From contig CAVYCE010000001.1 of assembly GCA_963766995.1 (NCBI GenBank), forward strand, positions 744,001 to 808,000: a stretch of 64,000 nt of DNA, read 5' to 3'. Both the position numbers and the translations under genes were made by a program. Below, piece after piece: positions 51,736 through 59,878 of this stretch; positions within the stretch are counted from its first letter, which is position 1, and every line of letters starts with the position of its first letter. The stretch is from Bog-473 sp963766995 (GTDB lineage: Bacteria > Actinomycetota > Acidimicrobiia > Acidimicrobiales > RAAP-2). The notes below the pieces were generated by a model. It was not told the origin of the DNA. It saw only the letters and a list, made by a program, of their open reading frames with translations, and ran no database searches.

Positions 51736-53088
51736 CTACGCGAACTGGGGCAACCACTCCGCGGTGCCGGCGAGCAGCTCGTCGATCATGGCCTCCGTCT
51801 GACCCAGGTCACCTCGTCCCGCCAGCGGATCGAGTTCGAAAGCCTGCGCCGCCAGTGATCGATCACCCTTGAGCGCGGCCTCCACTGTCAGCTCCTGGGT
51901 GGCAGTGTGACGCCGCACAATCTCGTCATACGGAGCGGGGAGGACCGAGACGTCTCGACCTCGAATGCCCGATCCGTCGATGACACAGATGGATTCCAAG
52001 ACAACATTGAGGGGGAGATTGGGCGCCTGACCCGTATTCGGGATATTCACCGGAGCCTCGAACGGCACATTGGTCAACATGGCCTCGATCATCGGAGAAG
52101 GCAGCTCGCCGGACTGCCAGGTTTGCAGGTCTTTGGTGCCCGCCAACCAGCCATCCACATTGGCGATGTCCTCAGCCGCGTTCTTCTCCCGTTTTGAAAT
52201 GGGGCTGAGTTCAATGTTGTAGGCCGCGCCCCAGTTGGACTCGGGAGTGAGCGCGAAGGAGAGGAACTCGGCGATGTGGCGGTCGCCGGCAGCAGGGAAG
52301 GTGCCCCAACGGTCGAGCAGGGTGAGCTTCAAGAGGTGCCGCTGGGCGAAGTCGAGCTTGGAGAACATCTCGGCTTCGGGACGCCCCGGGTAGGGGGCCA
52401 GCGCCGCCAGACCACCCACCTCTTCAACCAGGTCACGCACAATGTCGAACCCATTGGCCCCATCTACTTCCAGCGAGGTCAGAACCGGGAAATGGTTGAT
52501 GCCCGTCACAGACGGCGTGACTGCTTCCATGGGTTTGCCCAGGGCGATGGCCAGATCCATACAGAAATTGCCCACCTCGTGGCACAGGCCGACCGTCTTG
52601 ATACTGGTCTCCCGGCACACCGAGCGCGTCAGTGTCGTCATGGGGTTCGTGATGTTGAACAACCAGGCGTCGGGGCAGACCTGCTCCATGTCACGAGCGA
52701 TGCCCACCAACACCGGGATATTGCGCAGCGCCCGATTGATCCCCCCGGGACCAACGCTGTCACCAACCGTCTGCGTGATGCCGTGGGCGGCCGGCACGTC
52801 CAGGTCTACCGTCATGGATCGGAAGGCACCGGTGGAGATGCAGACAATGACGAAGTCGGCGCCTTCCATGGACCTTTTCTGGTCGGTCGTGGTGCTGACG
52901 GTGGCCTGCGCCCCAATGGAGTCATTCAGCTTATGAGCGAGGGCCTCCATTTTGGGCAGTGGGTCCGGGTTGATGTCCTCGAGCACCAGGTGCATGCCCT
53001 TCAACGACGGCGTCAAGAAAAGGTCGGCCATCAACTCCGGGCCCCACTGGTAGCTACCGCCACCGATGATCGTGACTTGCGTGCTCAT
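51736..53088 (-). CDS. Glycoside hydrolase family 4 (NAD+/Mn2+-dependent)
   Basis: A 450-residue GH4 enzyme. This family breaks glycosidic bonds by an oxidation-elimination route that needs NAD+ and Mn2+, and includes alpha-glucosidases, alpha-galactosidases, alpha-glucuronidases and 6-phospho-glycosidases. Visible are the NAD-binding VTIIGGGSYQWGPEL, the family signature VGDSVGPGGINRALRN, NITNPMT, the metal-ligand Cys in GLCHEVGNFC and His in GINHFPVL. ATG at 53088 follows GGAG. As the second gene after SemiSWEET in a catabolic run, it probably releases the sugar or uronic acid processed by the later enzymes. Linkage and substrate are unknown. Confidence 0.92.
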   Translation of the reverse strand: MSTQVTIIGGGSYQWGPELMADLFLTPSLKGMHLVLEDINPDPLPKMEALAHKLNDSIGAQATVSTTTDQKRSMEGADFVIVCISTGAFRSMTVDLDVPAAHGITQTVGDSVGPGGINRALRNIPVLVGIARDMEQVCPDAWLFNITNPMTTLTRSVCRETSIKTVGLCHEVGNFCMDLAIALGKPMEAVTPSVTGINHFPVLTSLEVDGANGFDIVRDLVEEVGGLAALAPYPGRPEAEMFSKLDFAQRHLLKLTLLDRWGTFPAAGDRHIAEFLSFALTPESNWGAAYNIELSPISKREKNAAEDIANVDGWLAGTKDLQTWQSGELPSPMIEAMLTNVPFEAPVNIPNTGQAPNLPLNVVLESICVIDGSGIRGRDVSVLPAPYDEIVRRHTATQELTVEAALKGDRSLAAQAFELDPLAGRGDLGQTEAMIDELLAGTAEWLPQFA

Positions 53089-53159
53089 GCCCACATCTCC
53101 GAAGTCTCTGACATCGGCGTCAGTCTACGACTGCCCCCCGAGGCGCACACCAGCCGACG

Positions 53160-53468
53160 TCAACCTTCGATGCCCTCCGTCACGATGTCAGCGATTTCCC
53201 GCGCCACCTCGGCGCGGCGCCGGACGGACCGCCACTTGATACTCACCACCATCGCCACCAGCACGCCGGTGACGATGTTGCACAGGTAGAGCGGCGGGTC
53301 ATGGCGGGCGAAGCCATAAATGGTCCAGCACACCAACCCCGCCACCAGCATGCCGAGGTAGGGCCAGGCAAAGTCATCGGCAGTCCCCAGGCGCAAGGTT
53401 TTGAGCACTTGTGGCAACCAGCAGGCCGTGGTCAGCACCGCCGCCAACGATCCGATCAATGTGATCAC
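53160..53468 (-). CDS. SemiSWEET-type sugar transporter
   Basis: A 102-residue protein with three transmembrane helices and the PQ-loop motif (CWLPQVLKTLRLGTADDFAW), matching bacterial SemiSWEETs, which dimerise to move mono- or disaccharides down their gradient. GTG at 53468 follows GGGAGG. It is the first gene of the minus-strand run ending at 40575, 71 bp ahead of the GH4 gene, which strengthens the view that the run handles a carbohydrate. Confidence 0.88.
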   Translation of the reverse strand: MITLIGSLAAVLTTACWLPQVLKTLRLGTADDFAWPYLGMLVAGLVCWTIYGFARHDPPLYLCNIVTGVLVAMVVSIKWRSVRRRAEVAREIADIVTEGIEG

Positions 53469-53506
53469 AGAGCCTCCCGAACGGCTCCCACAGTACAGTC
53501 CGCCCC

Positions 53507-53905
53507 ATGACCCGAATCCGGCGACGAGCCCCCAAAGTGCTGGCGACCATGTTCATCACCAGCGGCATCATCCACATGGTCCGTCCTGACACCTTCATGA
53601 TGGGCATGCCGCGGGCCATCCCCGAGAAGCACCACAAGAACCTGATCTACGCCAGTGGCCTCGTGGAGTTGGCCTGTGCCTACGGGCTCCTCAAGCGCAC
53701 CTCATGGGGCGCACCCGCCAGCGTGGCCACGCTGATCAGTGTCTTCCCCGTCCACATTCAGATGACGCTCGACGCCGGAACCGGTCGCAACCCGGGCCTG
53801 GCCGACAAGCCCGCCATCGCCTGGGGCCGCATGCCGCTCCAAATCCCCATGATCTGGGCCGCCCTACAGGCTCGGCCGGAGCAGCCCTCAAGGCCGGCTG
53901 CCTGA
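53507..53905 (+). CDS. DoxX-like membrane protein
   Basis: A 132-residue protein with four hydrophobic helices and the DoxX-like features FITSGIIHMVRPDTFM and a conserved central ASGLVELACAYGLL. DoxX-like proteins are poorly understood; some work with oxidoreductases in redox stress. It diverges from the SemiSWEET gene (38 bp gap), and another small membrane protein begins at the base after its stop. ATG at 53507 has no strong ribosome binding site. Confidence 0.75.
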   Translation: MTRIRRRAPKVLATMFITSGIIHMVRPDTFMMGMPRAIPEKHHKNLIYASGLVELACAYGLLKRTSWGAPASVATLISVFPVHIQMTLDAGTGRNPGLADKPAIAWGRMPLQIPMIWAALQARPEQPSRPAA

Positions 53906-54223
53906 ATGGCTCGCGATGGGCATGTGATGACAGGACGCACTCTTGTCCCTTTCATGCTGGTGGGAATTCTGGGTGCGCTCACAATGGGAGCCGCCCTGCT
54001 CGGCGTCGTGGGCCCAGGCACATCTGGCCCAACGGACAAGGCGCATCTCACGACACCTCCATCACTTCCGGACCTGCCCACCAGATTTACGACGGGCCAG
54101 TACTCCGGAGATGGCGTGGCCAGCTTCGACGCTGTGCCGGTCGGTACGCCGATCGTCGTGCACTCGACCATCGAAGCCCAGAAGTCGACCACATGGGAGA
54201 TCTTCATCTCATCGGGAAACTGA
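53906..54223 (+). CDS. Small membrane-anchored protein of unknown function
   Basis: A 105-residue (or 98-residue, from ATG at 53927) protein. One hydrophobic helix (LVPFMLVGILGALTMGAALLGVVG) anchors it, followed by an extracellular segment of about 70 residues rich in Pro, Thr and Ser. No family was recognised. It begins immediately after the DoxX-like stop and converges on a GNAT gene. The helix and the tight spacing support a real gene, but evidence is modest. Confidence 0.45.
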   Translation: MARDGHVMTGRTLVPFMLVGILGALTMGAALLGVVGPGTSGPTDKAHLTTPPSLPDLPTRFTTGQYSGDGVASFDAVPVGTPIVVHSTIEAQKSTTWEIFISSGN

Positions 54224-54237
54224 ATCGCCCTTCACGA

Positions 54238-54702
54238 TTAGGGCGTGAGCACCTTCTCGCCCCAGAAGCAGGCGAAGGGATTCTCGTTGTAGCGATCGAT
54301 CTCCGCATAACCCCGGCATCTGTACAGCGCCAGCGCGTGTTGTTGCTTAGGACCAGTGTCGAGACGAGCGGAGTGATAGCCGAGCGAGACGGCGGCCCCT
54401 TCCAATGCGGCCAACAGTGCTCCGGCGATCCCACGGGATCGAGCGGCAGGACGAACGAACATCCGTTTGATTTCTGCCACACCGTCGGAGAAGTGCCGCA
54501 CACCGCCTCCGGCCACTGCCTCGTCGCCGTCCCACCCCACCAGGTAAGTGCCGTTGGGCGGACAAAGTTCTTCGGGGAGCAGCTTCGGATTGTCGAGCCG
54601 ATCGAAGGCGCCGTACACCTGATTCAATTCAACCCTCATCTCGGCCAGGAGCTCTGAGGCCGGAGGTTCCTCCGGATCGCACGGGGCGAAGCGAATCGCC
54701 AT
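54238..54702 (-). CDS. GNAT family N-acetyltransferase
   Basis: A 154-residue GNAT protein. Motif A, which binds the acetyl-CoA pyrophosphate, is RMFVRPAARSRGIAGALLAAL, and the C-terminal YRCRGYAEI region closes the fold. It should acetylate an amine on a small molecule or protein that cannot be named. The ATG shares a base with the stop of the upstream epimerase gene (TGATG), so the two are co-translated. Confidence 0.85.
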   Translation of the reverse strand: MAIRFAPCDPEEPPASELLAEMRVELNQVYGAFDRLDNPKLLPEELCPPNGTYLVGWDGDEAVAGGGVRHFSDGVAEIKRMFVRPAARSRGIAGALLAALEGAAVSLGYHSARLDTGPKQQHALALYRCRGYAEIDRYNENPFACFWGEKVLTP

Positions 54703-55613
54703 CAATGCACCTTGTCGGGGTGAAGTGACCGCGCCATGCGCCGCATCCCGTCTCGCCAGTTCACCGTGGTGCGGCCGATCAGTTCGTGCATGCGCGTCGT
54801 GTCGATCTGCACGCTGTCGATGGTGTGCTCGGTGGGATCGAATTGAGCCGTGATGCCCATCAGCTCGGCCAGGAAGGTGCACCATTCCTCAATGCTGACT
54901 GCCTCGCTCCCACCCCAGTTCACGATGGTGGCCGGCACCGAGGTCACGTCAAGCAAGCGTGGCACCATGGCCAGAATGTCGTCCTGATGAATGGGGTGGT
55001 ACACGCTGGGCGCATCGACGTGCACTGGCACGGCATGGCCCGACAACATCATGTGGAGATGAATGGCCGGCCAGCCGCCGTAGTCGCCGTAGGGGACTGA
55101 CAGCCGGGCGATGGTCGTCGGCAGCTGGTAGCGCTGTGCCGCCCATCGGGCCGTTGTTTCAGCCGCGATTTTGCAGATGCTGTACGTCCGCAGAAACGGC
55201 CATACCCCGTGGTTATCACCCAACGGGCCATCCTCGGCGAATTCTCGATGACCTTCCGGCTTGTAGACGCCTGTGGTGGAGCAATGCAGGAAACCGCGGG
55301 CACCTTGATGGTGCTCCATCAGTGAGGCCAATCCTCCGCTATTGGCGGCTAGATCCACTTCCCAATTGTTTGTTTTGGCCACCGCGAAATGCAGCACATA
55401 GTCAGCGTCTGCCGGAAGTTGTTGCACGTCGCCCTCGGCCAGGTCGATCGTCACGCAGCGCACACCTTGGTCTTCGAGGGATTGACGCACCGCCTCGTCC
55501 TTGAACCGGGCCGCGCCATAGACCACGTTGTCCTGAGCCAGGGCGAGCGCCAGAGGCCGAGCGACCTGGCCGGTGACTCCGGTAACGACGATGGTGTTGC
55601 CGCTGAAATTCAT
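54702..55613 (-). CDS. NAD-dependent epimerase/dehydratase (extended SDR)
   Basis: A 303-residue extended SDR. The glycine motif TGVTGQVARPLA is slightly relaxed from TGxxGxxG, the catalytic Ser is in FLHCSTTGVY, and Tyr-Lys is YSICKIAAE. The C-terminal half (HPIHQDDILAMVPRLL, VNWGGSEAVSIEEW) resembles nucleoside-diphosphate-sugar epimerases. AAAGGGG precedes the ATG at 55613, which sets the start. The stop is coupled to the GNAT gene. Confidence 0.85.
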   Translation of the reverse strand: MNFSGNTIVVTGVTGQVARPLALALAQDNVVYGAARFKDEAVRQSLEDQGVRCVTIDLAEGDVQQLPADADYVLHFAVAKTNNWEVDLAANSGGLASLMEHHQGARGFLHCSTTGVYKPEGHREFAEDGPLGDNHGVWPFLRTYSICKIAAETTARWAAQRYQLPTTIARLSVPYGDYGGWPAIHLHMMLSGHAVPVHVDAPSVYHPIHQDDILAMVPRLLDVTSVPATIVNWGGSEAVSIEEWCTFLAELMGITAQFDPTEHTIDSVQIDTTRMHELIGRTTVNWRDGMRRMARSLHPDKVH

Positions 55614-55644
55614 GTCCCCTTTCGTACTCGCTACGCTCAACCCC

Positions 55645-55893
55645 GTGCACCTCTATGCCGCATTCCTGGGAGGCGAGCTGTCCGGCACCCGCATGGGTGA
55701 GGACCACGAGATCGTCTTCGTGGTGGCGGATGACCACCCCTCAGCCCGAAAGGCAGCCAAGGCCAAGTGGAGTGGTGACGGTCGTCCACACGTCGATGCC
55801 CTTTCGCGCATTGACATGATCGACGGCTATGCCGTGACGCTGACTCCCTCTGGCGACGGCGACGCCACGGATATGGAGGGCTACAACCAGTAA
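55645..55893 (+). CDS. DUF1543 family protein
   Basis: About 82 residues matching DUF1543: HLYAAFLGGELSGTRMGEDHEIVFVVADD, then KAKWSG, HVDALSRIDMIDGY and a short tail. Function is unknown. GTG at 55645 puts the family N-terminus first; an ATG at 55612 would add 11 residues overlapping the divergent epimerase start. It nearly touches the convergent SDR gene (1 bp between stops). Confidence 0.7.
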   Translation: MHLYAAFLGGELSGTRMGEDHEIVFVVADDHPSARKAAKAKWSGDGRPHVDALSRIDMIDGYAVTLTPSGDGDATDMEGYNQ

Positions 55894-55894
55894 G

Positions 55895-56671
55895 TCAGAC
55901 GGCCGGCGACAAACCGCCGTCCAGGTTGATGGCGGTGCCAGTCACGTACGAGGCCCGGCTGGAAAGCAGGAATGCACCGAGGTCGGCGAATTCCTCGGCC
56001 TTCCCGACGCGACCAAGGGGAATGTTCGAGTTGGTGGCCATGCGTTCGTAGAAGTCGGGCAATTCCAGGCCCGAGGCAGCGGCTCCCCGTACCCACTGGC
56101 CGCTCTCAATGAGGCCAATCAGCACCGCATTGACTCGAATTCCGTCCGGGGCCAACTCCTTTGACAACGATTTCATGAGCGCCATCCCGGCCGCACGGGA
56201 AACAGCGCTGGGCGTGCTGCTCGGTCCGGGCGCCTTGGCCGCCATGGCCAGCGTCAGGAGGGCGGCCCCTTTACTCATGCGCAAATAAGGGAGGGCAAAG
56301 CGGACGAGCCGGACGGCTCCCATGAGTTTGAGCTGGAGGTCGGCCTCCCAGGTGGCATCGTCAGTGGACTCCAAGGGCCCAGCTGCATGTCGCCCGGCAT
56401 TGTGCACGACGCCATCGATTCGTCCCCAGCGCTCATGGGCTGCGTTGACGAAGAGCTGGATGTCACCTGCTTGCTCGACATCGGCGCGCATGGCTAACAC
56501 GTCGCCACCGGCGGCACGCATCGAGGTTTCCGCCGCGGCCAATCGTTCGGCGTCTCGGCCGCAGACGGCGACTGATGCGCCCTCCTCGGTCAGTCGGTGG
56601 GCCAGGGCCAGACCCAATCCGTCGGTGCCGCCCGTGATGAGTACAACCTTCCCCTTCAATTCCAGATCCAC
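55895..56671 (-). CDS. SDR-family protein lacking the Tyr-X3-Lys active site
   Basis: A 258-residue protein with a normal SDR cofactor half (LITGGTDGLGLALAH, the VCGRD loop, VVHNAGRH) and a normal C-terminus (GTAINLDGGLSPAV). In the active-site helix, where classical SDRs have Tyr-X3-Ser-Lys, it reads PSAVSRAAG, so Tyr is Ser and Lys is Arg. The preceding strand LTLAMAAK lacks the usual Ser. NAD(P) binding is likely, but standard hydride chemistry is doubtful. GTG at 56671 follows AAAGGAG and overlaps the kinase stop by one base (TAGTG). Confidence 0.8.
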   Translation of the reverse strand: MDLELKGKVVLITGGTDGLGLALAHRLTEEGASVAVCGRDAERLAAAETSMRAAGGDVLAMRADVEQAGDIQLFVNAAHERWGRIDGVVHNAGRHAAGPLESTDDATWEADLQLKLMGAVRLVRFALPYLRMSKGAALLTLAMAAKAPGPSSTPSAVSRAAGMALMKSLSKELAPDGIRVNAVLIGLIESGQWVRGAAASGLELPDFYERMATNSNIPLGRVGKAEEFADLGAFLLSSRASYVTGTAINLDGGLSPAV

Positions 56672-57216
56672 TAGCTGTCTCCTTTGGCCATCGTTTCCGA
56701 GAAATTTTTCATAAACTGTTGCACTTGGCCGGACGAGCACAGCCGAATGAACTCCAGTCCGGACCAGAGCGGATGTTGGGACGCATCGGCGTAACGGCGA
56801 CGCAGCGCAGCGTGGCGGGTCACTGTCCAGGCGATCACCGAGCGCTGCGGATCAACGGAATACAGGTTCGAAAGTGGCTCGCGATTCCCGTTCCACAACT
56901 CCTCCTGTGTGATGACCCGGCGGACAGTCCGAGAGGCGAGACGGGACAGCACCAAGTGGAGCGGCATATCGAGGTAGACCACAGTGTCGGCCTCCTCCCA
57001 CACACGGTGCCGGACCGCCGAATAGTTGCCGTCGACCACCCAGGTCGGAGCCGAAATCGCTTCCTCGACGGTGCGACGAAACTCCTCGGCCTCCAGAGGC
57101 TTCCAGTCGGCCTGGTGGTACAGACCATCGAGCTCAGTGTGGGGACAACCCAACACCTCGGCCATGTCGAAGGCCAGCGTTGACTTACCCGATCCGGAGC
57201 TCCCAACGATCGAAAT
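56671..57216 (-). CDS. P-loop kinase, FlaR/adenylate-kinase-like, without a standard start codon
   Basis: A nucleotide-binding protein of about 180 residues resembling the FlaR-type kinase-like family. The frame contains the P-loop ISIVGSSGSGKSTLAFD at 57166-57216, but between the upstream in-frame TGA (stop of the preceding SDR, 57229-57231) and the P-loop there is no ATG, GTG, TTG or CTG. The first Met (57165) lies after the P-loop and would remove it. ATT at 57216 or an ATC codon may serve as a rare start, coupled to the upstream stop, or the base sequence may be wrong. Downstream are LDGLYHQADWKP, VVDGNYS and YLDMPLHLVLSRL, as in the family. Confidence 0.75.
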   Translation of the reverse strand: MSIVGSSGSGKSTLAFDMAEVLGCPHTELDGLYHQADWKPLEAEEFRRTVEEAISAPTWVVDGNYSAVRHRVWEEADTVVYLDMPLHLVLSRLASRTVRRVITQEELWNGNREPLSNLYSVDPQRSVIAWTVTRHAALRRRYADASQHPLWSGLEFIRLCSSGQVQQFMKNFSETMAKGDS

Positions 57217-57228
57217 CCGTCGAACGGT

Positions 57229-57990
57229 TCAGCGCTCCTGCTCGGTGGGCCGAATCAAGATCTCATTCACCACCACGTGTCGAGGTTGGGTGACGGCGTA
57301 CCGGATGCTGTTGGCGATGTCCTCCGCTTTCATCAGTTCAATGCTCCCGAACGTCGAGGCCATGCCTTCGAGGATCTCCGGACGATTGTGGAAGGCCAGC
57401 TCGGTGGAGGTGGCTCCTGGCTCAATGATGGTCACCCGCACGTGGCGGGCCGTGACCTCTTGCCGGAGCGATTCGCTGAACGCCCCGACCCCGAACTTGG
57501 TGGCGTTGTAGACGCCGCTGTTGAGACGGGCGATCCGGCCAGCAACAGATGAGACATTCACGACGTCGGCTACCGATCGGGGCTCCTGCTCAGCCGCCGA
57601 CAGGAGGTGAGGGAGCGCGGCGTGGGTGCAATAAAGCAGGCCGAGCACATTGAGGTGCACCATGCGCTGCCACTCCTCAATGGGTGCATCCACAATGGGT
57701 CCCAGCAGCATGACGCCGGCGTTGTTGACCAGGGTATCGAGGCGACCCCACCGTTCCACAGTGGTGGCGACGGCGCCTTGGGCCTGGGCCGGATCGGTGA
57801 TGTCGGCCTCAATGACCAATGCTCTGTCCGGACCACCGAGTCGCTCGGCCAACGCCTCAAGTCGATCACGTCGGCGAGCCACGATGGCCACCGACGCGCC
57901 TTCTTCGGCCAAGGCTACGGCGGTGGCTTCCCCAATCCCGCTCGAAGCCCCGGTCACCATGGCAACCGTGCCCGTCAATGTCTGCGTCAT
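57229..57990 (-). CDS. Short-chain dehydrogenase/reductase (classical)
   Basis: A 253-residue SDR with VTGASSGIGEAT, NNAGVMLL, catalytic Ser in VVNVSSVAGR and YNATK (Tyr-X3-Lys), all canonical. The C-terminal PRHVVVNEILIRPTEQE fits the group acting on small alcohols or carbonyls with NADP(H). ATG at 57990. Its stop lies directly before the start-less kinase frame, and that kinase and the degenerate SDR follow on the same strand, so these three genes probably form one transcript. Confidence 0.9.
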   Translation of the reverse strand: MTQTLTGTVAMVTGASSGIGEATAVALAEEGASVAIVARRRDRLEALAERLGGPDRALVIEADITDPAQAQGAVATTVERWGRLDTLVNNAGVMLLGPIVDAPIEEWQRMVHLNVLGLLYCTHAALPHLLSAAEQEPRSVADVVNVSSVAGRIARLNSGVYNATKFGVGAFSESLRQEVTARHVRVTIIEPGATSTELAFHNRPEILEGMASTFGSIELMKAEDIANSIRYAVTQPRHVVVNEILIRPTEQER

Positions 57991-58038
57991 GTCATCTCCA
58001 ACTCAGTCCAGATGCCGCGCCGCGGTCACCACTCCGGT

Positions 58039-58146
58039 CTAGCAGTTGGCCTTGAATGCTCGCTCCAGTGCGGCGGTGACGGTGCTGTCGATGTCGTCGA
58101 CAGTGTTGAGCCCCACCTTGAGGGAGATGCCTTCGCTAGTCGTCAA
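58039..58146 (-). CDS. Short open frame, possible gene remnant
   Basis: A 35-residue frame from TTG at 58146 to TAG, overlapping the end of the APC permease gene by 11 bp. It ends VGLNTVDDIDSTVTAALERA and a short FKANC tail, which looks like a real amphipathic C-terminal helix and uses G+C-rich third positions. It could be a tiny coupled gene or the tail of a lost enzyme. No family was recognised. Confidence 0.25.
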   Translation of the reverse strand: MTTSEGISLKVGLNTVDDIDSTVTAALERAFKANC

Positions 58147-59746
58147 CCTTGTCAAACGGATCAATGCCGAAGAGACCGACCGGAGTTCCGATTTGGTCAG
58201 GGACGCGAGTGGGCGTGTCTCGGTTGAGCACCTCGCCGCGGAAGAAGCCAGGTCGCATGGCCTGGTAGGTGAACATTAAGACGATGCCAAGCAGCAAAAT
58301 ACCCACATCGAGGATGAACACGCCCCCGATGATTCGGTGCGTACCGGGGATGGTGAACCTCGTGTCGCTGTTGGCGTTATTCCAGTAGTACCAGAGGGAC
58401 CAGAACATGCAGAACCACAGGATCAATCCCCCGACCAGGGGCAGGATGCCCCGGATCCACAGGCTCCGGGCGCTTTCAGTCAGGGTCTTGCGGTAGTACC
58501 ACGCTGAACAGAATCCCGTGAGCCCGTAATAAAAGGCGATCATGACGCCGAGGGCCGACACCGAGTCGACAATGACGGAGCCGCCCGACGTCAGGTAGTT
58601 CATCATCACGTACAGCACGATGGAGATGCCGCCCATGGCCACGGTGGAGACAGTCGGGGTCAAGTACTTCTTGTGGATGCGGGAGAACGCCGATGGTATG
58701 GACTTGTAGACCGCCATCGACAGCGTCGTACGCGCCGTGGGCAGGATGGTGGTCTGGGTGGACGCTGCAGCCGAACTCAGCACCATCAAGATGAGCAGAT
58801 GGGTCAGGACGTTGCCGATCCCCGATCCGCCGAAAATGGAATGACCGAGGACCCTCAACACGTCACCGGAGTGGGCCGAATTGGAGAGCCCGATCCCCTT
58901 AGAACCGATGCCGGCGTAGGACTGGGTGGCCATGATCACCAGCGCATACGTGGCCAATAGCACCAGCGTTGAGATGACCGCGGCTCGACCAGGCACGGTC
59001 TGGGAATCCTTGGTCTCCTCGTTCACCGACACGGCCGTATCCCAGCCCCAATAGATGAACAGCATCAAGGTAAATCCGACCATGAATCCGCTGAAGTTGA
59101 AGTGGTCAAAGGGATTGAACCAAGACAGGCTCGGCGTCAGGTGGCCGATCGGGGCCGACCCGTTGCCGACTTTGATGAGAGCTACAACGGAGAGCACCAG
59201 CAACATCGTCAGCTCAATACCCAACAAGGCCTTCTGAAAATTGGCCGATATCTCAATGCCGACGTAACAGATGGCCGTCATGGCCACAATCCACATCACG
59301 CCGACCAGGAGCACCCACCCGCTACTGGAATTCTCTCCAATGCCATTGGCGTTGAACAGGAGGAACACATACTGACCGGCAATTTGGGCCAGACTGGCCA
59401 TCACCAACAGGTCGGCGGCGATAATGCCCCATCCACCCATCCAGCCGGTTTTGGGACCGAAAGTGCGGGTGCCCCAAGTGAACGTGGTGCCGCAATCGGG
59501 GTCGGCGTAGTTCATCTCCTTGTAGCCATAGGAGACGAAGAGCATGGGGACGAAGGCCAACACCGTAATGATGGGCGCTTGCAATCCCTTGATGGCGATC
59601 ACCACAAACCCAAGGGTGGCGGCCAGGCTGTAGGCGGGCGCAGTAGAGGCCACGCCGACCACTACCGAAGAGATCAAACCAAGGGCACCGCCCTTCAACC
59701 CCTTGTCTCCAACCGCCTTCTCCGCCGGAACAGACAAATCCGCCAT
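58136..59746 (-). CDS. APC superfamily amino acid/amine permease
   Basis: A 536-residue transporter with about twelve transmembrane helices. The first helix region GLISSVVVGVASTAPAYSLAATLG and the later FIYWGWDTAVSVNEETKDS are typical of the APC superfamily of proton-coupled amino acid and polyamine importers. The specific solute is not evident. GAAAGGA lies ahead of the ATG, within a hairpin that may control translation. No metabolic gene is clearly tied to it, although the amine catabolic genes at the window start could be served by such a transporter. Confidence 0.88.
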   Translation of the reverse strand: MADLSVPAEKAVGDKGLKGGALGLISSVVVGVASTAPAYSLAATLGFVVIAIKGLQAPIITVLAFVPMLFVSYGYKEMNYADPDCGTTFTWGTRTFGPKTGWMGGWGIIAADLLVMASLAQIAGQYVFLLFNANGIGENSSSGWVLLVGVMWIVAMTAICYVGIEISANFQKALLGIELTMLLVLSVVALIKVGNGSAPIGHLTPSLSWFNPFDHFNFSGFMVGFTLMLFIYWGWDTAVSVNEETKDSQTVPGRAAVISTLVLLATYALVIMATQSYAGIGSKGIGLSNSAHSGDVLRVLGHSIFGGSGIGNVLTHLLILMVLSSAAASTQTTILPTARTTLSMAVYKSIPSAFSRIHKKYLTPTVSTVAMGGISIVLYVMMNYLTSGGSVIVDSVSALGVMIAFYYGLTGFCSAWYYRKTLTESARSLWIRGILPLVGGLILWFCMFWSLWYYWNNANSDTRFTIPGTHRIIGGVFILDVGILLLGIVLMFTYQAMRPGFFRGEVLNRDTPTRVPDQIGTPVGLFGIDPFDKVDD

Positions 59747-59752
59747 GACGAT

Positions 59753-59789
59753 CCTTTCGGCCGGTGCTCACCCGCACCATATCGAAAGG
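59753..59789 (-). promoter_or_regulatory. Leader hairpin covering the APC permease ribosome binding site
   Basis: In the mRNA sense, CCTTTCG (59789-59783) can pair with CGAAAGG (59759-59753), and inside it GGTGC (59778-59774) pairs with GCACC (59767-59763) around a six-base loop. The 3' arm contains the Shine-Dalgarno sequence GAAAGGA, six bases before the ATG. A folded leader would block translation. It resembles a translational switch, but no known riboswitch class was recognised. Confidence 0.5.
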
Positions 59790-59878
59790 GATTCGTAACT
59801 GCGGTCCAACTGCCCCGATGACCAGCGCTCCCTTGCGCACCAATGGAAGCGCAGTAAGCAGTTGCCTCCAGATGCTTG

